From Clostridia bacterium (lineage in GTDB: Bacteria > Bacillota > Clostridia > Christensenellales > Aristaeellaceae), in assembly GCA_017464305.1 (NCBI GenBank), contig JAFUDS010000017.1, positions 1 through 64,000 on the forward strand: a DNA stretch of 64,000 nucleotides, written 5' to 3'. The notes beneath the pieces were generated by a model, which saw nothing but the letters and a program-made list of their open reading frames with translations, ran no database searches and had not been told where the DNA came from. Positions 52,304 through 62,347 of this stretch are shown one piece after another; position 1 is the stretch's first letter, and each line of letters begins with the position of its first letter. The position numbers were made by a program, and so were the translations under genes.

Positions 52304-55300
52304 ATGGATCGATGGGAAGGATACGGCGCCTGGCTGTTTAACGATGGATGGGAATTCACAAAGCTGCCCCTGGGCAGCAGCCGGGAGGAGGCCCTGGCGG
52401 CGGAATGGAAAAGGGTGCAGCTGCCCCACGACTGGCTGATCTGGCAGGCGGGAGATCTGTACGAGAGCGCCGACGCCTGGTATCGCCGGCGGATTGCGGG
52501 GGAGGATATCCAGGCGGAGACGGTGCTGCTGTGCTTCGACGGGGTATATATGGACTGCGATGTGCTGCTGAACGGAAAGGTGCTGTGCAGCCATCCCTAT
52601 GGCTATACCGCCTTCCAGGTGGATTTGAGCGGCGAGCTGCAGCCGGGGGAGAACGAGATCCTGGTGCATATTCGGCACCAGAGCCCCAACACCCGGTGGT
52701 ATTCCGGCAGCGGCATCTATCGGGAAGTGACGCTGCGGAAGCTGCCCGCCAGCTACATCCGGCCGGACAGCCTGTGCACCTTCACGGAGCAAACCGCCCT
52801 GGGCTGGACCCTGCGGGCGGAGATGGAGACCGCAGGCGAGGGGGAGGTTTTCGGCCTGCTGCGGGATCCGGAGGGAAAGGAGCTGGGAAGCGTTTCCGCT
52901 TTCGCCCGGGAGGGCAAGGCGGCCTTGTGCTGGGAGATTCCTGGCGGAGAGGCCTGGAGCCCAGCCCATCCGGCGCTGTACACCCTGGAATACGGCATGG
53001 GCTCCCAGCGGGAGCGGACACGGATCGGATTGCGGACCCTGCGGTTCGACCCGGAAAGCGGCTTCTGGATCAATGGGGAGAACATCAAGATGAAGGGTGT
53101 CTGCCTGCATCATGATTTAGGCGCCCTGGGCGCCGCCTTCCATGTCAAGGCGGCTCGGCGGCAGCTGCGCATCATGCAGGAGATGGGAGTCAACGCCCTG
53201 CGCACCAGCCATAATCCTCCGGCCCGGCAGATGCTGGACCTGTGCGACGAGATGGGCATTCTTGTGGTGGACGAGATTCTGGATATGTGGGAGCGGCCCA
53301 AGACCACCTATGACTATGCCCGCTTCTTCCCGGAGCATGAGGTGGAGGATGTGGCCAGCTGGGTTCGACGGGATCGGAACCACGCCAGCGTCATCATGTG
53401 GTCCATCGGCAACGAGATTTACGATATGTTCGCCGATGACCGGGGCCGGGAGGTGGCCTGCCTGCTGCGGGACCAGGTTCGCGCCCATGACCCGGCGGGC
53501 CACGGGGCGGTGACCTTCGGCAGCAATTATATGCCCTGGGAGGGCGCCCAGCGCTGCGCGGAGGAGATCAAGATTCCTGGATACAACTATGCCGAAAAGT
53601 TCTATGACGCGCATCACGCCGCCCATCCGGACTGGGTGATCTATGGCAGCGAGACCGCCAGCGTGCTTAGCAGCCGGGGAATCTACCATTTCCCCCTGGC
53701 GAAAAATATCCTCAGCGACGCGGATCTGCAGTGCTCCGCTCTGGGAAACAGCACCAGCAGCTGGGGCGCCCAGGATCTGAAGAAGATGATCGTAGAGGAT
53801 TTGAACAATCCCTACAGCATGGGGCAGTTCGTCTGGAGCGGCATCGACTATATCGGCGAGCCGACCCCTTATCACACCCGCAGCTGCTATTTCGGCCAGG
53901 TGGATACCGCCGGCTTCCCCAAGGACGCCTTCTACCTGTTCCAAAGCCTGTGGACGGAGGAGCCCATGATTCACATCGGGGTCTCCTGGGATTGGAACGC
54001 AGGCCAGATGATCGACGTACCCGTGATGAGCAGCTGCGACCAGGTGGAGCTGTTTTTGAACGGCCAGAGCCTGGGAGTGCAGACCCTGGAGAAGAGAAAC
54101 CCGGAGAAATGCATCGGCTGCTGGCGGCTTCCCTTTGAAAAAGGGGAGTTGCGGGCGGTGGGATATGACCGGGACGGAAAGGTGATCTGCCAGGACGCGC
54201 GGATTACCTCCGGGGACACGGCGGCGCTGCGCCTAACCGCGGAGGATGATCGTTTGCTGGCGGATGGCCAGGACATGACCTTCGTGACGGTGGAAGCCCT
54301 GGACGGGGCAGGGAACCTGGTGGCTAACGCCCGGGATCGACTGCTGGTGGAGGTCAGCGGCGGTGGAATCTTGCTGGGGCTGGATAACGGCGATGCCTCC
54401 GATACGGACGAATACAAGGGCGCGACCAAGCGGCTTTTCGGCGGGAAAGCTCTGATCATGGTGGGAAGCAACGGCAAGGCGGAACCGGTCCGGATCGCTG
54501 TGCGTACCACCAGCGGCGTAACCGCGGAGCTGGAATTGGGCGTGGAACGGCCCGCTGGGGAGGTTTTGTCCATCACGCTGCAGGAAATCCCTGCGGCGAC
54601 GGAGGCGCGGGAGATCCCGGTACGCCGGGTGGAGATCATCGCCAAGGACAGCTGCCATCTGACGCCGGAGAATTTGGAAGCCCGCTTCAGCTGGAAGGTT
54701 TGGCCAGAAAACGCGGATCCCGTGGAGATCGCCTGGCAGGTCACCAACGAAACTGGGATTCTCAGCCCCTGCGCGGAGGTGATGCTGGAAGAGGATCAGG
54801 TGCGGGTGGTTGCCCGGGGCGATGGAAAGGTCATGCTGCGGGCGCTGTACGGCAATGCCGTGGATCACCATCCGGAACAGATCAGCCAGATGGAGCTGGA
54901 GATCAGCGGGCTGGGCAGCGTGGAGCTGGATCCCTACCAGATGATCACCGCCGGACTCCATGACCTGAGCGACGGAGACATCGGCGCGGGGAACGAGCAG
55001 GGGATTGCCTTTGCCCGGGACAGCGGCGACAGCATGGTGGGCTTCCGGCAGGTGAACTTCGGCCCGGCGGGCAGCGACCGCATCATCCTGTCCATCTTCA
55101 CCCTGGACGGGAATCCCTACGATATCTGGATGTACGACGGAGATCCTCGGGAGGGTGGACGGCTGATCGATACCCTGCGGTATCAGAAGCCCAGCATCTG
55201 GAACGTATACCAGGAAGAAAGCTACACCCTGCCAGAGCGGCTGTGCGGGGTGCACACCCTGTGCTTCATCGCGGAGAAGAAATTCCACTTCAAGGGCTTC

Positions 55301-55684
55301 TATTTTGAAAAACAGAGCCGGGCCTTTAGTTGGCAACAGGCCGGACAGGCGGATGCCCTGTACGGCGACAGCTTCCGCCGGGAGGGGGACGCGGTATTTG
55401 ACATTGGGAATAACGTAAGCCTGACCTGGGAGAACATGGATTTCGGCGACCTGCGGGAGGCGGGGATTGTCATTGAAGGGCGGACACCCCTGGAGATGAA
55501 CGCCATCACCCTGCGGATGGAAAACGAGGCGGGGGAGAGCCGCACAGAGGTGGTCAAGTTCCGGGGCGGCGATCAGGGCCAGCAGAGCTTCCGGGTGGCA
55601 GTGCCGGGAGGGAACACAAAGGTTAGCTTTGTCTTCCTGCCAGGAAGTCAGTTCGACTTTGTAGGATTTACGTTTGAAGTATAA
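52304..55684 (+). CDS. Glycoside hydrolase family 2 protein (beta-galactosidase-like)
   Basis: 1126 residues, no signal peptide. ATG at 52304 follows AAGGA. GH2 sugar-binding domain (PHDWLIWQAGDLYESADAWY), Ig-like domain, then TIM barrel with RTSHNPPARQMLDLCDEMG. Acid/base Glu371 in WSIGNEIYD and nucleophile Glu450 in YGSETAS are both present. Past about residue 600 are Ig-like domains and two related beta-sandwich modules near 880-1126 (each ending FKGFYFE or FVGFTFEV), probably carbohydrate-binding. Substrate could be a beta-galactoside or other beta-glycoside; cytoplasmic location suggests imported oligosaccharides. Confidence 0.9.
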   Translation: MDRWEGYGAWLFNDGWEFTKLPLGSSREEALAAEWKRVQLPHDWLIWQAGDLYESADAWYRRRIAGEDIQAETVLLCFDGVYMDCDVLLNGKVLCSHPYGYTAFQVDLSGELQPGENEILVHIRHQSPNTRWYSGSGIYREVTLRKLPASYIRPDSLCTFTEQTALGWTLRAEMETAGEGEVFGLLRDPEGKELGSVSAFAREGKAALCWEIPGGEAWSPAHPALYTLEYGMGSQRERTRIGLRTLRFDPESGFWINGENIKMKGVCLHHDLGALGAAFHVKAARRQLRIMQEMGVNALRTSHNPPARQMLDLCDEMGILVVDEILDMWERPKTTYDYARFFPEHEVEDVASWVRRDRNHASVIMWSIGNEIYDMFADDRGREVACLLRDQVRAHDPAGHGAVTFGSNYMPWEGAQRCAEEIKIPGYNYAEKFYDAHHAAHPDWVIYGSETASVLSSRGIYHFPLAKNILSDADLQCSALGNSTSSWGAQDLKKMIVEDLNNPYSMGQFVWSGIDYIGEPTPYHTRSCYFGQVDTAGFPKDAFYLFQSLWTEEPMIHIGVSWDWNAGQMIDVPVMSSCDQVELFLNGQSLGVQTLEKRNPEKCIGCWRLPFEKGELRAVGYDRDGKVICQDARITSGDTAALRLTAEDDRLLADGQDMTFVTVEALDGAGNLVANARDRLLVEVSGGGILLGLDNGDASDTDEYKGATKRLFGGKALIMVGSNGKAEPVRIAVRTTSGVTAELELGVERPAGEVLSITLQEIPAATEAREIPVRRVEIIAKDSCHLTPENLEARFSWKVWPENADPVEIAWQVTNETGILSPCAEVMLEEDQVRVVARGDGKVMLRALYGNAVDHHPEQISQMELEISGLGSVELDPYQMITAGLHDLSDGDIGAGNEQGIAFARDSGDSMVGFRQVNFGPAGSDRIILSIFTLDGNPYDIWMYDGDPREGGRLIDTLRYQKPSIWNVYQEESYTLPERLCGVHTLCFIAEKKFHFKGFYFEKQSRAFSWQQAGQADALYGDSFRREGDAVFDIGNNVSLTWENMDFGDLREAGIVIEGRTPLEMNAITLRMENEAGESRTEVVKFRGGDQGQQSFRVAVPGGNTKVSFVFLPGSQFDFVGFTFEV

Positions 55685-55693
55685 GGATATTAC

Positions 55694-55742
55694 TCCCTTT
55701 GATCAAAGGGAATTGGACAGAAGCAGGAAATCACGATATAAT
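55694..55742 (+). promoter_or_regulatory. Palindrome and promoter before the glycosyltransferase gene
   Basis: An 18-base perfect palindrome TCCCTTTGATCAAAGGGA (55694-55711), then TTGGAC (55713-55718), an 18-base spacer and TATAAT (55737-55742). The palindrome may end the GH2 transcript or be an operator; there is no T-run. Confidence 0.65.
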
Positions 55743-55772
55743 GAGCCATCACCTTGAACGAGGAGGACTCGC

Positions 55773-56915
55773 ATGATTATTGGCGAGCTGACCGAGACCT
55801 ATCCCCCCATGCTGGACGGGGTGGGGCGAGTTTGCTGGGCATATTGCAACGAGTTAGAAGCGCAGGGACACACGGCCTACTATATCGCGCCGGAGGATCC
55901 TGCCCATTCCCGCATCGACGGCTTGAACACAATTTTATATAAAGGGCTGCAGATCCCCGGGCAGAATTATCGCTTAGGTGTGCCGGACTGGAGCATTGAC
56001 TTCCGAAGGGAAATTACGAAAATTCCCTTTGACGTACTGCACATCCATTCCCCCTTTCTGAGTGCAAGGGTGGCATTGGAGATTCAGAAGGAGCATCCCC
56101 AGATTCCCATCGTTGCCACGTTCCACAGCAAGTATTATGACGACGCCTTTAAAATCACCCACAGCAAGGCCATTTCCAGCGGCATTGTGAACCTGGTACT
56201 TTCCGTGTACAACAAATGCGACGCGGTGTGGGCGGTGAACAACGAGACGGCGGAGGTGCTGCGGGCTTACGGCTATCAGGGAGTCATTGATGTGGCCCCC
56301 AACGGCACCAACGTTTATGATATCGACTATGAAAAGGCCTACGAGACCCGGGCTCGGCTGGGGATTCCAGAAGGGAAACCGGTGTTGCTCTTCGTGGGCC
56401 AGATCAGCCGGAAAAAGAATATCCATTCCGTGCTACAGGCGGCAGCCCTGTTGAAGAAGGAAGGGCTGGATTTTACCCTGCTGTTGGCGGGGGAAGGGCC
56501 GGATCGCAGCAATCTGGAAAAGCTGGCCGGGGATCTGGATATTCGGGATCGGACGGGCTTCCTGGGCTTTATCCGCAACGGGGATGAGCTGCACAGCCTG
56601 TATGCCCTGGCGGATCTGTTTGTTTTCCCCTCCATCTATGATAATGCCCCCATGGTGGTGCGGGAGGCGGCGGTGAACGAGACGCCTTCCGTGTTGGTGC
56701 GGGGCAGCTGCAGCGCGGAGGGCATTGAGGACGGGGTGAACGGCTTCCTGTGTGAAAACACCCCGGAGGACATCGCCCGGGCCATTCGGGAGGGCTTGCC
56801 CAAATCCCAGGAAGCGGGCGTCGCGGCCCGTAACACGATCCCCAAACCCTGGAATGAGATTATTACAGACGTGGTACATAAATACGAGGAATTGATCGAG
56901 CGGAAGAGAGCATAG
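55773..56915 (+). CDS. Family 4-type glycosyltransferase
   Basis: 380 residues. GT-B fold with MIIGELTETYPPMLDGVGRV, a donor-binding half with LLFVGQISRKKNIHSVLQAA, GEGPDRSNLEKLA, LADLFVFPSIYDNAPMVVRE (the E-x7-E type site). Resembles glycolipid or 1,2-diacylglycerol glucosyltransferases. The stop lies one base before a flippase-like membrane gene, which suggests glycolipid or lipoteichoic acid anchor synthesis. AGGAGG precedes the ATG. Confidence 0.88.
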   Translation: MIIGELTETYPPMLDGVGRVCWAYCNELEAQGHTAYYIAPEDPAHSRIDGLNTILYKGLQIPGQNYRLGVPDWSIDFRREITKIPFDVLHIHSPFLSARVALEIQKEHPQIPIVATFHSKYYDDAFKITHSKAISSGIVNLVLSVYNKCDAVWAVNNETAEVLRAYGYQGVIDVAPNGTNVYDIDYEKAYETRARLGIPEGKPVLLFVGQISRKKNIHSVLQAAALLKKEGLDFTLLLAGEGPDRSNLEKLAGDLDIRDRTGFLGFIRNGDELHSLYALADLFVFPSIYDNAPMVVREAAVNETPSVLVRGSCSAEGIEDGVNGFLCENTPEDIARAIREGLPKSQEAGVAARNTIPKPWNEIITDVVHKYEELIERKRA

Positions 56916-56916
56916 G

Positions 56917-57957
56917 ATGAAGATCAACCTGAAAAAGCTGCTGAGCCTGGGGCTGGTGGTGGCCAGTATCGTGCTGGTCATTGTCATCGCCTTCAGCAAC
57001 AGCGAACTGGAGAACGCGTGGGAGGCGCTGAGAAGCCTGGATCCCCTGTGGACCCTGGGAATTTTCGGCTGCTGGTTTGCCTATATGTTCTTCGATGCGC
57101 TGAGTGGGTGGATCTATCTTCGCCGGGAAGGATTCCATTTGAGCCTGGGCCGGGCGGTGAATGCCTGCCTGATTGGCTTTTATTACAGCAATATTACCCC
57201 TTCCAGTGCCGGTGGGCAGCCCATGCAGGTAAACAGCCTGCGGAAGGCCGGCATCCCGGTCGGGTACGGCACCATGACGGCAACCATTCGCTTCGTTTGC
57301 AATCAGTTTGCCATCAGCGTCATGTGCATGGCCTTCTGGCTCATGAATCGTGATTTCGTCTTCCAGCAGCTGGGGGATAAGGTATGGCTGGCCCGGGTGG
57401 GCTGGGTCATCAATTTCGCCGGGGTACCGCTGTGCCTGATGGCTGCCTTCCAGCGGAACCTGATTCAGCGGATCGCCAATGGGGTGATCCATTTGGGCCA
57501 CCGGATGCATCTGGTGAAGAACGAGGAAGCCGCCATCGCTACCACTACCAATGTGCTGGACACCTATCATACCGCCCTGCTGGATCTGGTCAAGCGCCCG
57601 GGGCAAATCATGGTGCAGGTGTTGTGCTCCGCCCTGAGCCTGTCGGGGCTCATTGGCGCGATTTATTTCGTATATCACGCCTTTGGCTTCTCCGGAACTC
57701 CCTGGTATCAGTTGATCACCATCAGCTTCCTGCTGTACATCAGCGCCTGCTATACGCCCCTGCCAGGGGCCAGCGGCGCCCAGGAGGGCGGGTTTCTGCT
57801 GTTCTATGAAGGCATTATTCCCGGGGATCGCATCGGCTTGGCGCTGCTGGTCTGGCGGTTCTTCACCTATTACATGTTCCTGATCGTCGGTGTAGGTACG
57901 GTGATCGGTGAAAAAATATTAGTTTCTATAGAGAACAGAAGAAAGCTGCAGAGATAG
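56917..57957 (+). CDS. Flippase-like membrane protein (lysylphosphatidylglycerol synthetase TM family)
   Basis: 346 residues with about seven membrane helices. IGFYYSNITPSSAGGQPMQV and TPLPGASGAQEGGFLLFY are the signatures of the UPF0104/LPG_synthase_TM family, whose N-terminal half in MprF flips lipids. The soluble tRNA-using domain is absent. Coupled to the glycosyltransferase upstream, so it may flip its glycolipid product; this is inferred. Confidence 0.85.
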   Translation: MKINLKKLLSLGLVVASIVLVIVIAFSNSELENAWEALRSLDPLWTLGIFGCWFAYMFFDALSGWIYLRREGFHLSLGRAVNACLIGFYYSNITPSSAGGQPMQVNSLRKAGIPVGYGTMTATIRFVCNQFAISVMCMAFWLMNRDFVFQQLGDKVWLARVGWVINFAGVPLCLMAAFQRNLIQRIANGVIHLGHRMHLVKNEEAAIATTTNVLDTYHTALLDLVKRPGQIMVQVLCSALSLSGLIGAIYFVYHAFGFSGTPWYQLITISFLLYISACYTPLPGASGAQEGGFLLFYEGIIPGDRIGLALLVWRFFTYYMFLIVGVGTVIGEKILVSIENRRKLQR

Positions 57958-57964
57958 ATTAAAA

Positions 57965-59026
57965 TCACCTGGCGGATAAGCTCTTACGCATGATGGCGAA
58001 GGAGCGGACGGGGCGGAAACCGGTCCGCTCATAAACCTTGCGGGCGTGATTTTCCGCGCCGGTAAAGATGGTGCTGAACTGGGCGCCCTGGGCAATAAAT
58101 TCCTGCATCAGGGCGTTAAATAGCACGGTGGCGATGCCTTTTCTCTCATAAAGGGGATCCGTGCAGATGCCTGTGAACCATCCGCGGCCGCTGCGCTGCA
58201 CGGCGACGGGGCCGGCCTGGGCCACAATCGCTCTGGCAGGATGACAAACCGCTACCAGCAGGGAGCGTGGGCCAGCGGGCTCCAGCCCATCCACCCAGAA
58301 CTGGGGATCGGGATTGGGACAATGGGCTAAATGGCAGGCAATCTCCGACCGGAGCACGGCGCGCCAATACTCGCTGCCTACCCGATCACACATCCCATCA
58401 TAATCATATCCCAACGCCGCGTCATAGGGCCCGACCTGGATGCCTTCCGCCTCCAGCCGGGCTCTTTTCTCTGCCAGGCCGTCCAGGGGACAGTAATCAT
58501 TCAAATTCAGATACAGCGCCACCTCATGGACCACGGGATGATAACCCAGGCTTTGTAAAAATGGATAACCGGCGCAGGATTCATCCATGCCCGGAACGCT
58601 GTTATGATCATGGCCCGGGGTTCCGGGAATGCGCCAGGGCAAATCTACCGGGCCGGCGCCGCCACAGGAGATAAGCTCCTTTCCGCGGGCCTGGAAGGCG
58701 GCCTCCAGCTGGTCCAGCAAGCCGCGGCCCACACCCTGACCCCGATATTCCCTGGATACGAAAAGTGCCAGGAGATAGCCCGGCGTGGATTGGGCCGTTT
58801 CCTTTGGCAGGAAGGATTTCTTTTCCATGCCCAGCACGAAGCCCTGCAGGACGTCCTCCTCCTCAGCCACAAAATACAGGGAGGGGTCCGCGTTCGGATG
58901 GCGCAGGAATTTCTGGGAAAAGAGATCCTCCGTCATGGGGGAAAAGACCACTTCCCCCGCGTCCACGGCGTCGTTCCAAAGCCGAATTACGGCAGACAGA
59001 TCATTTTGGGAAAAGCTTCTGATCAA
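57965..59026 (-). CDS. Protein with two GNAT acetyltransferase domains
   Basis: 353 residues, minus strand. TTG start at 59026 is fixed by AGGAGG eight bases upstream. N-terminal GNAT has the acetyl-CoA loop VSREYRGQGVGRGLL; the C-terminal GNAT has TDPLYERKGIATVLFN. Such tandem proteins often have one active half. Substrate unknown; no neighbour gives a hint. Converges on the flippase-like gene with a seven-base gap. Confidence 0.85.
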   Translation of the reverse strand: MIRSFSQNDLSAVIRLWNDAVDAGEVVFSPMTEDLFSQKFLRHPNADPSLYFVAEEEDVLQGFVLGMEKKSFLPKETAQSTPGYLLALFVSREYRGQGVGRGLLDQLEAAFQARGKELISCGGAGPVDLPWRIPGTPGHDHNSVPGMDESCAGYPFLQSLGYHPVVHEVALYLNLNDYCPLDGLAEKRARLEAEGIQVGPYDAALGYDYDGMCDRVGSEYWRAVLRSEIACHLAHCPNPDPQFWVDGLEPAGPRSLLVAVCHPARAIVAQAGPVAVQRSGRGWFTGICTDPLYERKGIATVLFNALMQEFIAQGAQFSTIFTGAENHARKVYERTGFRPVRSFAIMRKSLSAR

Positions 59027-59227
59027 TGGGAATCCCTCCTAACATTTAAGTGGAGCTGCGATGGGAGAAAATGATTAATAACAGGAGCCGGCTGAAAAAG
59101 GACAGCGCGTGCTTTCTGTAGATGATCGATTCGCGTTCCAACCGTATCGTGCTTCCATGAAGAGATTTTACACGGATTATGTTCCGCTGGCAAATGGTTT
59201 TTGCAAGAAATGTTCTTCACATTGACC

Positions 59228-59257
59228 TTGACAATCGCTGCGTTTCTTTGATACAAT
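59228..59257 (+). promoter_or_regulatory. Promoter of the ABC transporter operon
   Basis: TTGACA (59228-59233), 18-base spacer, TACAAT (59252-59257). Of the 325-base gap around it, 59027-59227 shows nothing else recognised. Confidence 0.75.
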
Positions 59258-59351
59258 GCCGCCTACACACGCTTGCATGGCATAGCTCCTGTAAGCCTCT
59301 GCGATTAAAAAATGAAACGGTATGATCGAGAGGGAAAGGAGTGTTTTGTCA

Positions 59352-60317
59352 TTGGCTTTTATTGAAGTCGAAAACCTGAACAAGCAATTCATCATTCGCA
59401 AAAAAAGAGAAAAGGGGCAGCTGATGCGCCCCAAGGAGGAGATCTCCGCCCTGCGGGAGGTCAGCTTCCAGGTGAACCAAGGAGAACTGGTAGGCTACAT
59501 CGGGCCGAACGGCGCGGGCAAATCCACCACGGTCAAGATTCTCTCCGGAATTCTGACGCCGGACAGCGGCCGGGCATCCGTGGACGGGCTGGTCCCCTGG
59601 GCGGACCGGAAAGCCCATGTGCGGCGGATCGGCGTGGTATTCGGCCAGCGGAGCCAGCTGTGGTGGGACGTGCCCATCGCGGACAGCTTCGCCCTGCTGA
59701 AGGAGATCTACCACGTGCCGGAGGCGGCATACCAGGCCCGGATGGGGGAGTTGACGGAGGCGCTGCAGCTGGGGGACCTGATGCGGACCCCTCTGCGACT
59801 GCTGAGCCTGGGGCAGCGGATGCGGGCGGAGCTCTGCGGATCCCTGCTGCACAGCCCTTCGCTGCTATTCCTGGACGAGCCCACCATCGGGCTGGACGCA
59901 GTCAGCAAGCTGACCCTGCGGGAATTCCTGCAATGGGAAAACCGGCAGCGGGGCACCACCATCCTCCTGACCACCCACGACATGGAAGATATCACCGCCC
60001 TATGCAGCCGGGTCATGGTGCTGGGGCATGGGCGGAAGCTCTACGACGGGGAGCTGACGGAGCTGCTGGCCAGATACGACACGGAGCGGATCATTACGGC
60101 GAGATACGAGGAGGAAATCTCCGGGACAGCATGGCCGGAGGGATGCCAGGTCCGGCGAAATGGAGAAAACTGGATCATCACCTACGCGCCGGAAAAAATA
60201 CCCACGGCGGAGATGATGGCCCGGATGCAGCAGGCAGGGCATCTGCGGGAATGCACCGTACAGCCCCAGAACGTGGACCGGCTGATCGCCCGAATGTACC
60301 AGGAAATGGAGCTGTGA
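59352..60317 (+). CDS. ABC transporter ATP-binding protein (ABC-2 type)
   Basis: 321 residues. The TTG at 59352 has AAAGGAG ten bases upstream; ATG 59322 has none. Walker A YIGPNGAGKSTT, Q-loop FGQRSQLWW, signature LSLGQRMRAEL, Walker B LLFLDEPTIGLD and switch His in LTTHDMED are all present. The C-terminal 80 residues are a regulatory tail. With the two following membrane proteins it forms an exporter of the DUF990 subclass; substrate unknown. Confidence 0.92.
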   Translation: MAFIEVENLNKQFIIRKKREKGQLMRPKEEISALREVSFQVNQGELVGYIGPNGAGKSTTVKILSGILTPDSGRASVDGLVPWADRKAHVRRIGVVFGQRSQLWWDVPIADSFALLKEIYHVPEAAYQARMGELTEALQLGDLMRTPLRLLSLGQRMRAELCGSLLHSPSLLFLDEPTIGLDAVSKLTLREFLQWENRQRGTTILLTTHDMEDITALCSRVMVLGHGRKLYDGELTELLARYDTERIITARYEEEISGTAWPEGCQVRRNGENWIITYAPEKIPTAEMMARMQQAGHLRECTVQPQNVDRLIARMYQEMEL

Positions 60318-60321
60318 GACG

Positions 60322-61134
60322 ATGATGAACAGAATGCGCAGCTTCCGAACCTATGGGGCCATTTTTCGCATGCGCCGGCGTATGGAAACCCAGTACCGCG
60401 GGGCGGTGCTGGGAGGCGTCATCTGCCAGGTTTTCTTCGGACTGGTGCTGATCGCCGTCTATCGGGCGCTGTACGCGGGCAATCCTCAGCACATGGCCTT
60501 ATCCGCCATTACCACCTATGTATGGCTGCAGCAGGCGTTTTTCCGCATGCTGCTGGCCTCTGACCCGGACCTGATGGAGAAAATACGCACCGGCGCTATT
60601 GCCTACGACTTGTGCCGGCCCCTGTCTCTGTACGGATACTATTACGCCCGCATCCTGGCGCAGAAATGGATGGGCAGCCTGCTGCGGGCCCTGCCCATGA
60701 TCCTGCTGGCCATTCTGTTGCCCCCGGGATGGGAACTGGCGGCACCGGCCTCCTGGGCTGCGATGGGATGCGCCGCAGCGGCGCTGCTGATCGGGCTCTG
60801 CTGCGTATCCGCGATGGAGAATATCACCATGGCCTTCACCATGCGGACCCTGGACCCGCGCGGGGTGCAGGCGATGATGAACTTGCTGATGATGACCTTT
60901 TCGGGCAATATACTCCCCCTGACCCTCTTCCCGGACCGGTGGCAGCGGGTCATCACCCTGATGCCCTACGCCCAGCTGCTGGACGCGCCCATCCGGCTGT
61001 ACACCGGCGAATACGCCCTGGGAGAGGCCGGCCGCATCCTGGCCATTCAGGCCGGATGGACCGTGATCCTGATCGGCATAGGGGCTTATCTATGGCGGCG
61101 AAATCAGCGCCGACTGATCATTCAGGGAGGGTAA
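60322..61134 (+). CDS. ABC-2 type permease, first subunit (DUF990-like)
   Basis: 270 residues with about six membrane helices. RMRRRMETQYRGAVLGGVIC at the start and DLCRPLSLYGYYYARILAQK in the middle are like ABC-2/DUF990 permeases. Four bases after the ATPase stop. Together with the next gene it would form a heterodimeric membrane channel. Confidence 0.85.
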   Translation: MMNRMRSFRTYGAIFRMRRRMETQYRGAVLGGVICQVFFGLVLIAVYRALYAGNPQHMALSAITTYVWLQQAFFRMLLASDPDLMEKIRTGAIAYDLCRPLSLYGYYYARILAQKWMGSLLRALPMILLAILLPPGWELAAPASWAAMGCAAAALLIGLCCVSAMENITMAFTMRTLDPRGVQAMMNLLMMTFSGNILPLTLFPDRWQRVITLMPYAQLLDAPIRLYTGEYALGEAGRILAIQAGWTVILIGIGAYLWRRNQRRLIIQGG

Positions 61135-61144
61135 AGGAAAAAAG

Positions 61145-61945
61145 ATGGATACCTTGCGATTATACCGAAAATCCATGGCCATGCTGCTGAAAAGCCAGAT
61201 GCAATACCCGGCCTCCTTCCTGATGCAGACCCTGGCCCAGCTGGTGATGGAGAGCGGGGAGCTGATGGCGGTGATCCTGCTGGTGGACCGATTCGACCAT
61301 CTTAATCAATGGACGGCGGGAAATTTATACTTTTTTTTCGGGCTGATGTCCATGACCTTCTACCTGACGGAATGCTTCGCCCGGGGGATCACGGGGGCTT
61401 TCTCCGGCATGGTACGCTCCGGGCAGCTGGACACCCTGCTGCTGCGGCCCCGGGGCGTGCTGACCCAGGTGCTGTGTTCGGCGGTGGATCCCCGGCGGAT
61501 TACCTGCATCGCCGTGGGAGCCTTCAGCTTCGGGTTGGGCAGCCGCCTGTCCGGCGTAGCCTGGACAGCGGGGAAGGCGCTGATTATCTTGGAAAGCGTT
61601 TTCTGCGGATTCTGGCTGATCATGGGCCTGTTCATGATCGAGGCGATTTTATGCATCCACAGCGTGAAATCCATCGAGCTGGCCAACGCTCTGACCTACG
61701 GGGGACGCAGCGCCTGCGAATACCCCATCGACACCTTTCCCCGGCCCCTGCGGCTGCTGTTCACGGTCATCGCACCCTTTGCCCTGGTGATGCACGTGCC
61801 CGCCGCCTGGGTGCTGGGAAAGCCGCTGTTCGGCTGGCCCGGATGGACCGCGGCCGTGACGCCGACGGCGGGGATCATCCTGTTCGGCATCATGTATCTG
61901 CTGTTTCAACGGGCCATGCGATTTTACCGCTCCACCGGCAGCTGA
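61145..61945 (+). CDS. ABC-2 type permease, second subunit (DUF990-like)
   Basis: 266 residues with about six membrane helices. LLKSQMQYPASFLMQTLAQL and SGQLDTLLLRPRGVLTQVL parallel the first permease, so the two are homologous. AAAGG precedes the ATG. Ends the operon; the HU promoter follows at 61999. Confidence 0.85.
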   Translation: MDTLRLYRKSMAMLLKSQMQYPASFLMQTLAQLVMESGELMAVILLVDRFDHLNQWTAGNLYFFFGLMSMTFYLTECFARGITGAFSGMVRSGQLDTLLLRPRGVLTQVLCSAVDPRRITCIAVGAFSFGLGSRLSGVAWTAGKALIILESVFCGFWLIMGLFMIEAILCIHSVKSIELANALTYGGRSACEYPIDTFPRPLRLLFTVIAPFALVMHVPAAWVLGKPLFGWPGWTAAVTPTAGIILFGIMYLLFQRAMRFYRSTGS

Positions 61946-61998
61946 AGGAAACTTTCCATATTTTTGATAAATCTATGGTAGAAAAAGGCGGGGCCTGG

Positions 61999-62027
61999 TG
62001 GACGGATGAAGCTATGTATGCTATAAT
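61999..62027 (+). promoter_or_regulatory. Promoter of the HU gene
   Basis: TGGACG (61999-62004), 17-base spacer, TATAAT (62022-62027), 41 bases before the HU start. Confidence 0.65.
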
Positions 62028-62068
62028 TCCTCTACATTCAACGCCCACAGGGCAGAAAGGAAATTACG

Positions 62069-62347
62069 ATGAACAAGACTGAGCTGATCGAAGTAGTATC
62101 CTCCAAAGCGGAGATCACCAAGGCGGAGGCCCAGAAGGTTGTGAATACTACCCTGGACGCGATTATTGACGGAATTGTGGCGGATGGCAAGGTGATTCTG
62201 CCCGGCTTCGGCTCCTTTGAGACACGGCAGAGGACTGCCCGCGTTGGCCGGAACCCGCGGACGGGCGAGCAGATCAAGATCAAGGCAACCAAGGCGCCTG
62301 CGTTCAAGCCTGGCAAGGGAATGAAGGACGCTGTGACGAAGAAATAA
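62069..62347 (+). CDS. hup: HU family DNA-binding protein
   Basis: 92 residues, GAAAGGA before the ATG. MNKTELIEVVSSKAEITKAE, then GFGSFETRQRTARVGRNPRT, then KIKATKAPAFKPGKGMKDAV: a complete HU with the DNA-inserting arm. HU compacts and bends DNA. A single-gene unit with two following hairpins. Confidence 0.95.
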   Translation: MNKTELIEVVSSKAEITKAEAQKVVNTTLDAIIDGIVADGKVILPGFGSFETRQRTARVGRNPRTGEQIKIKATKAPAFKPGKGMKDAVTKK

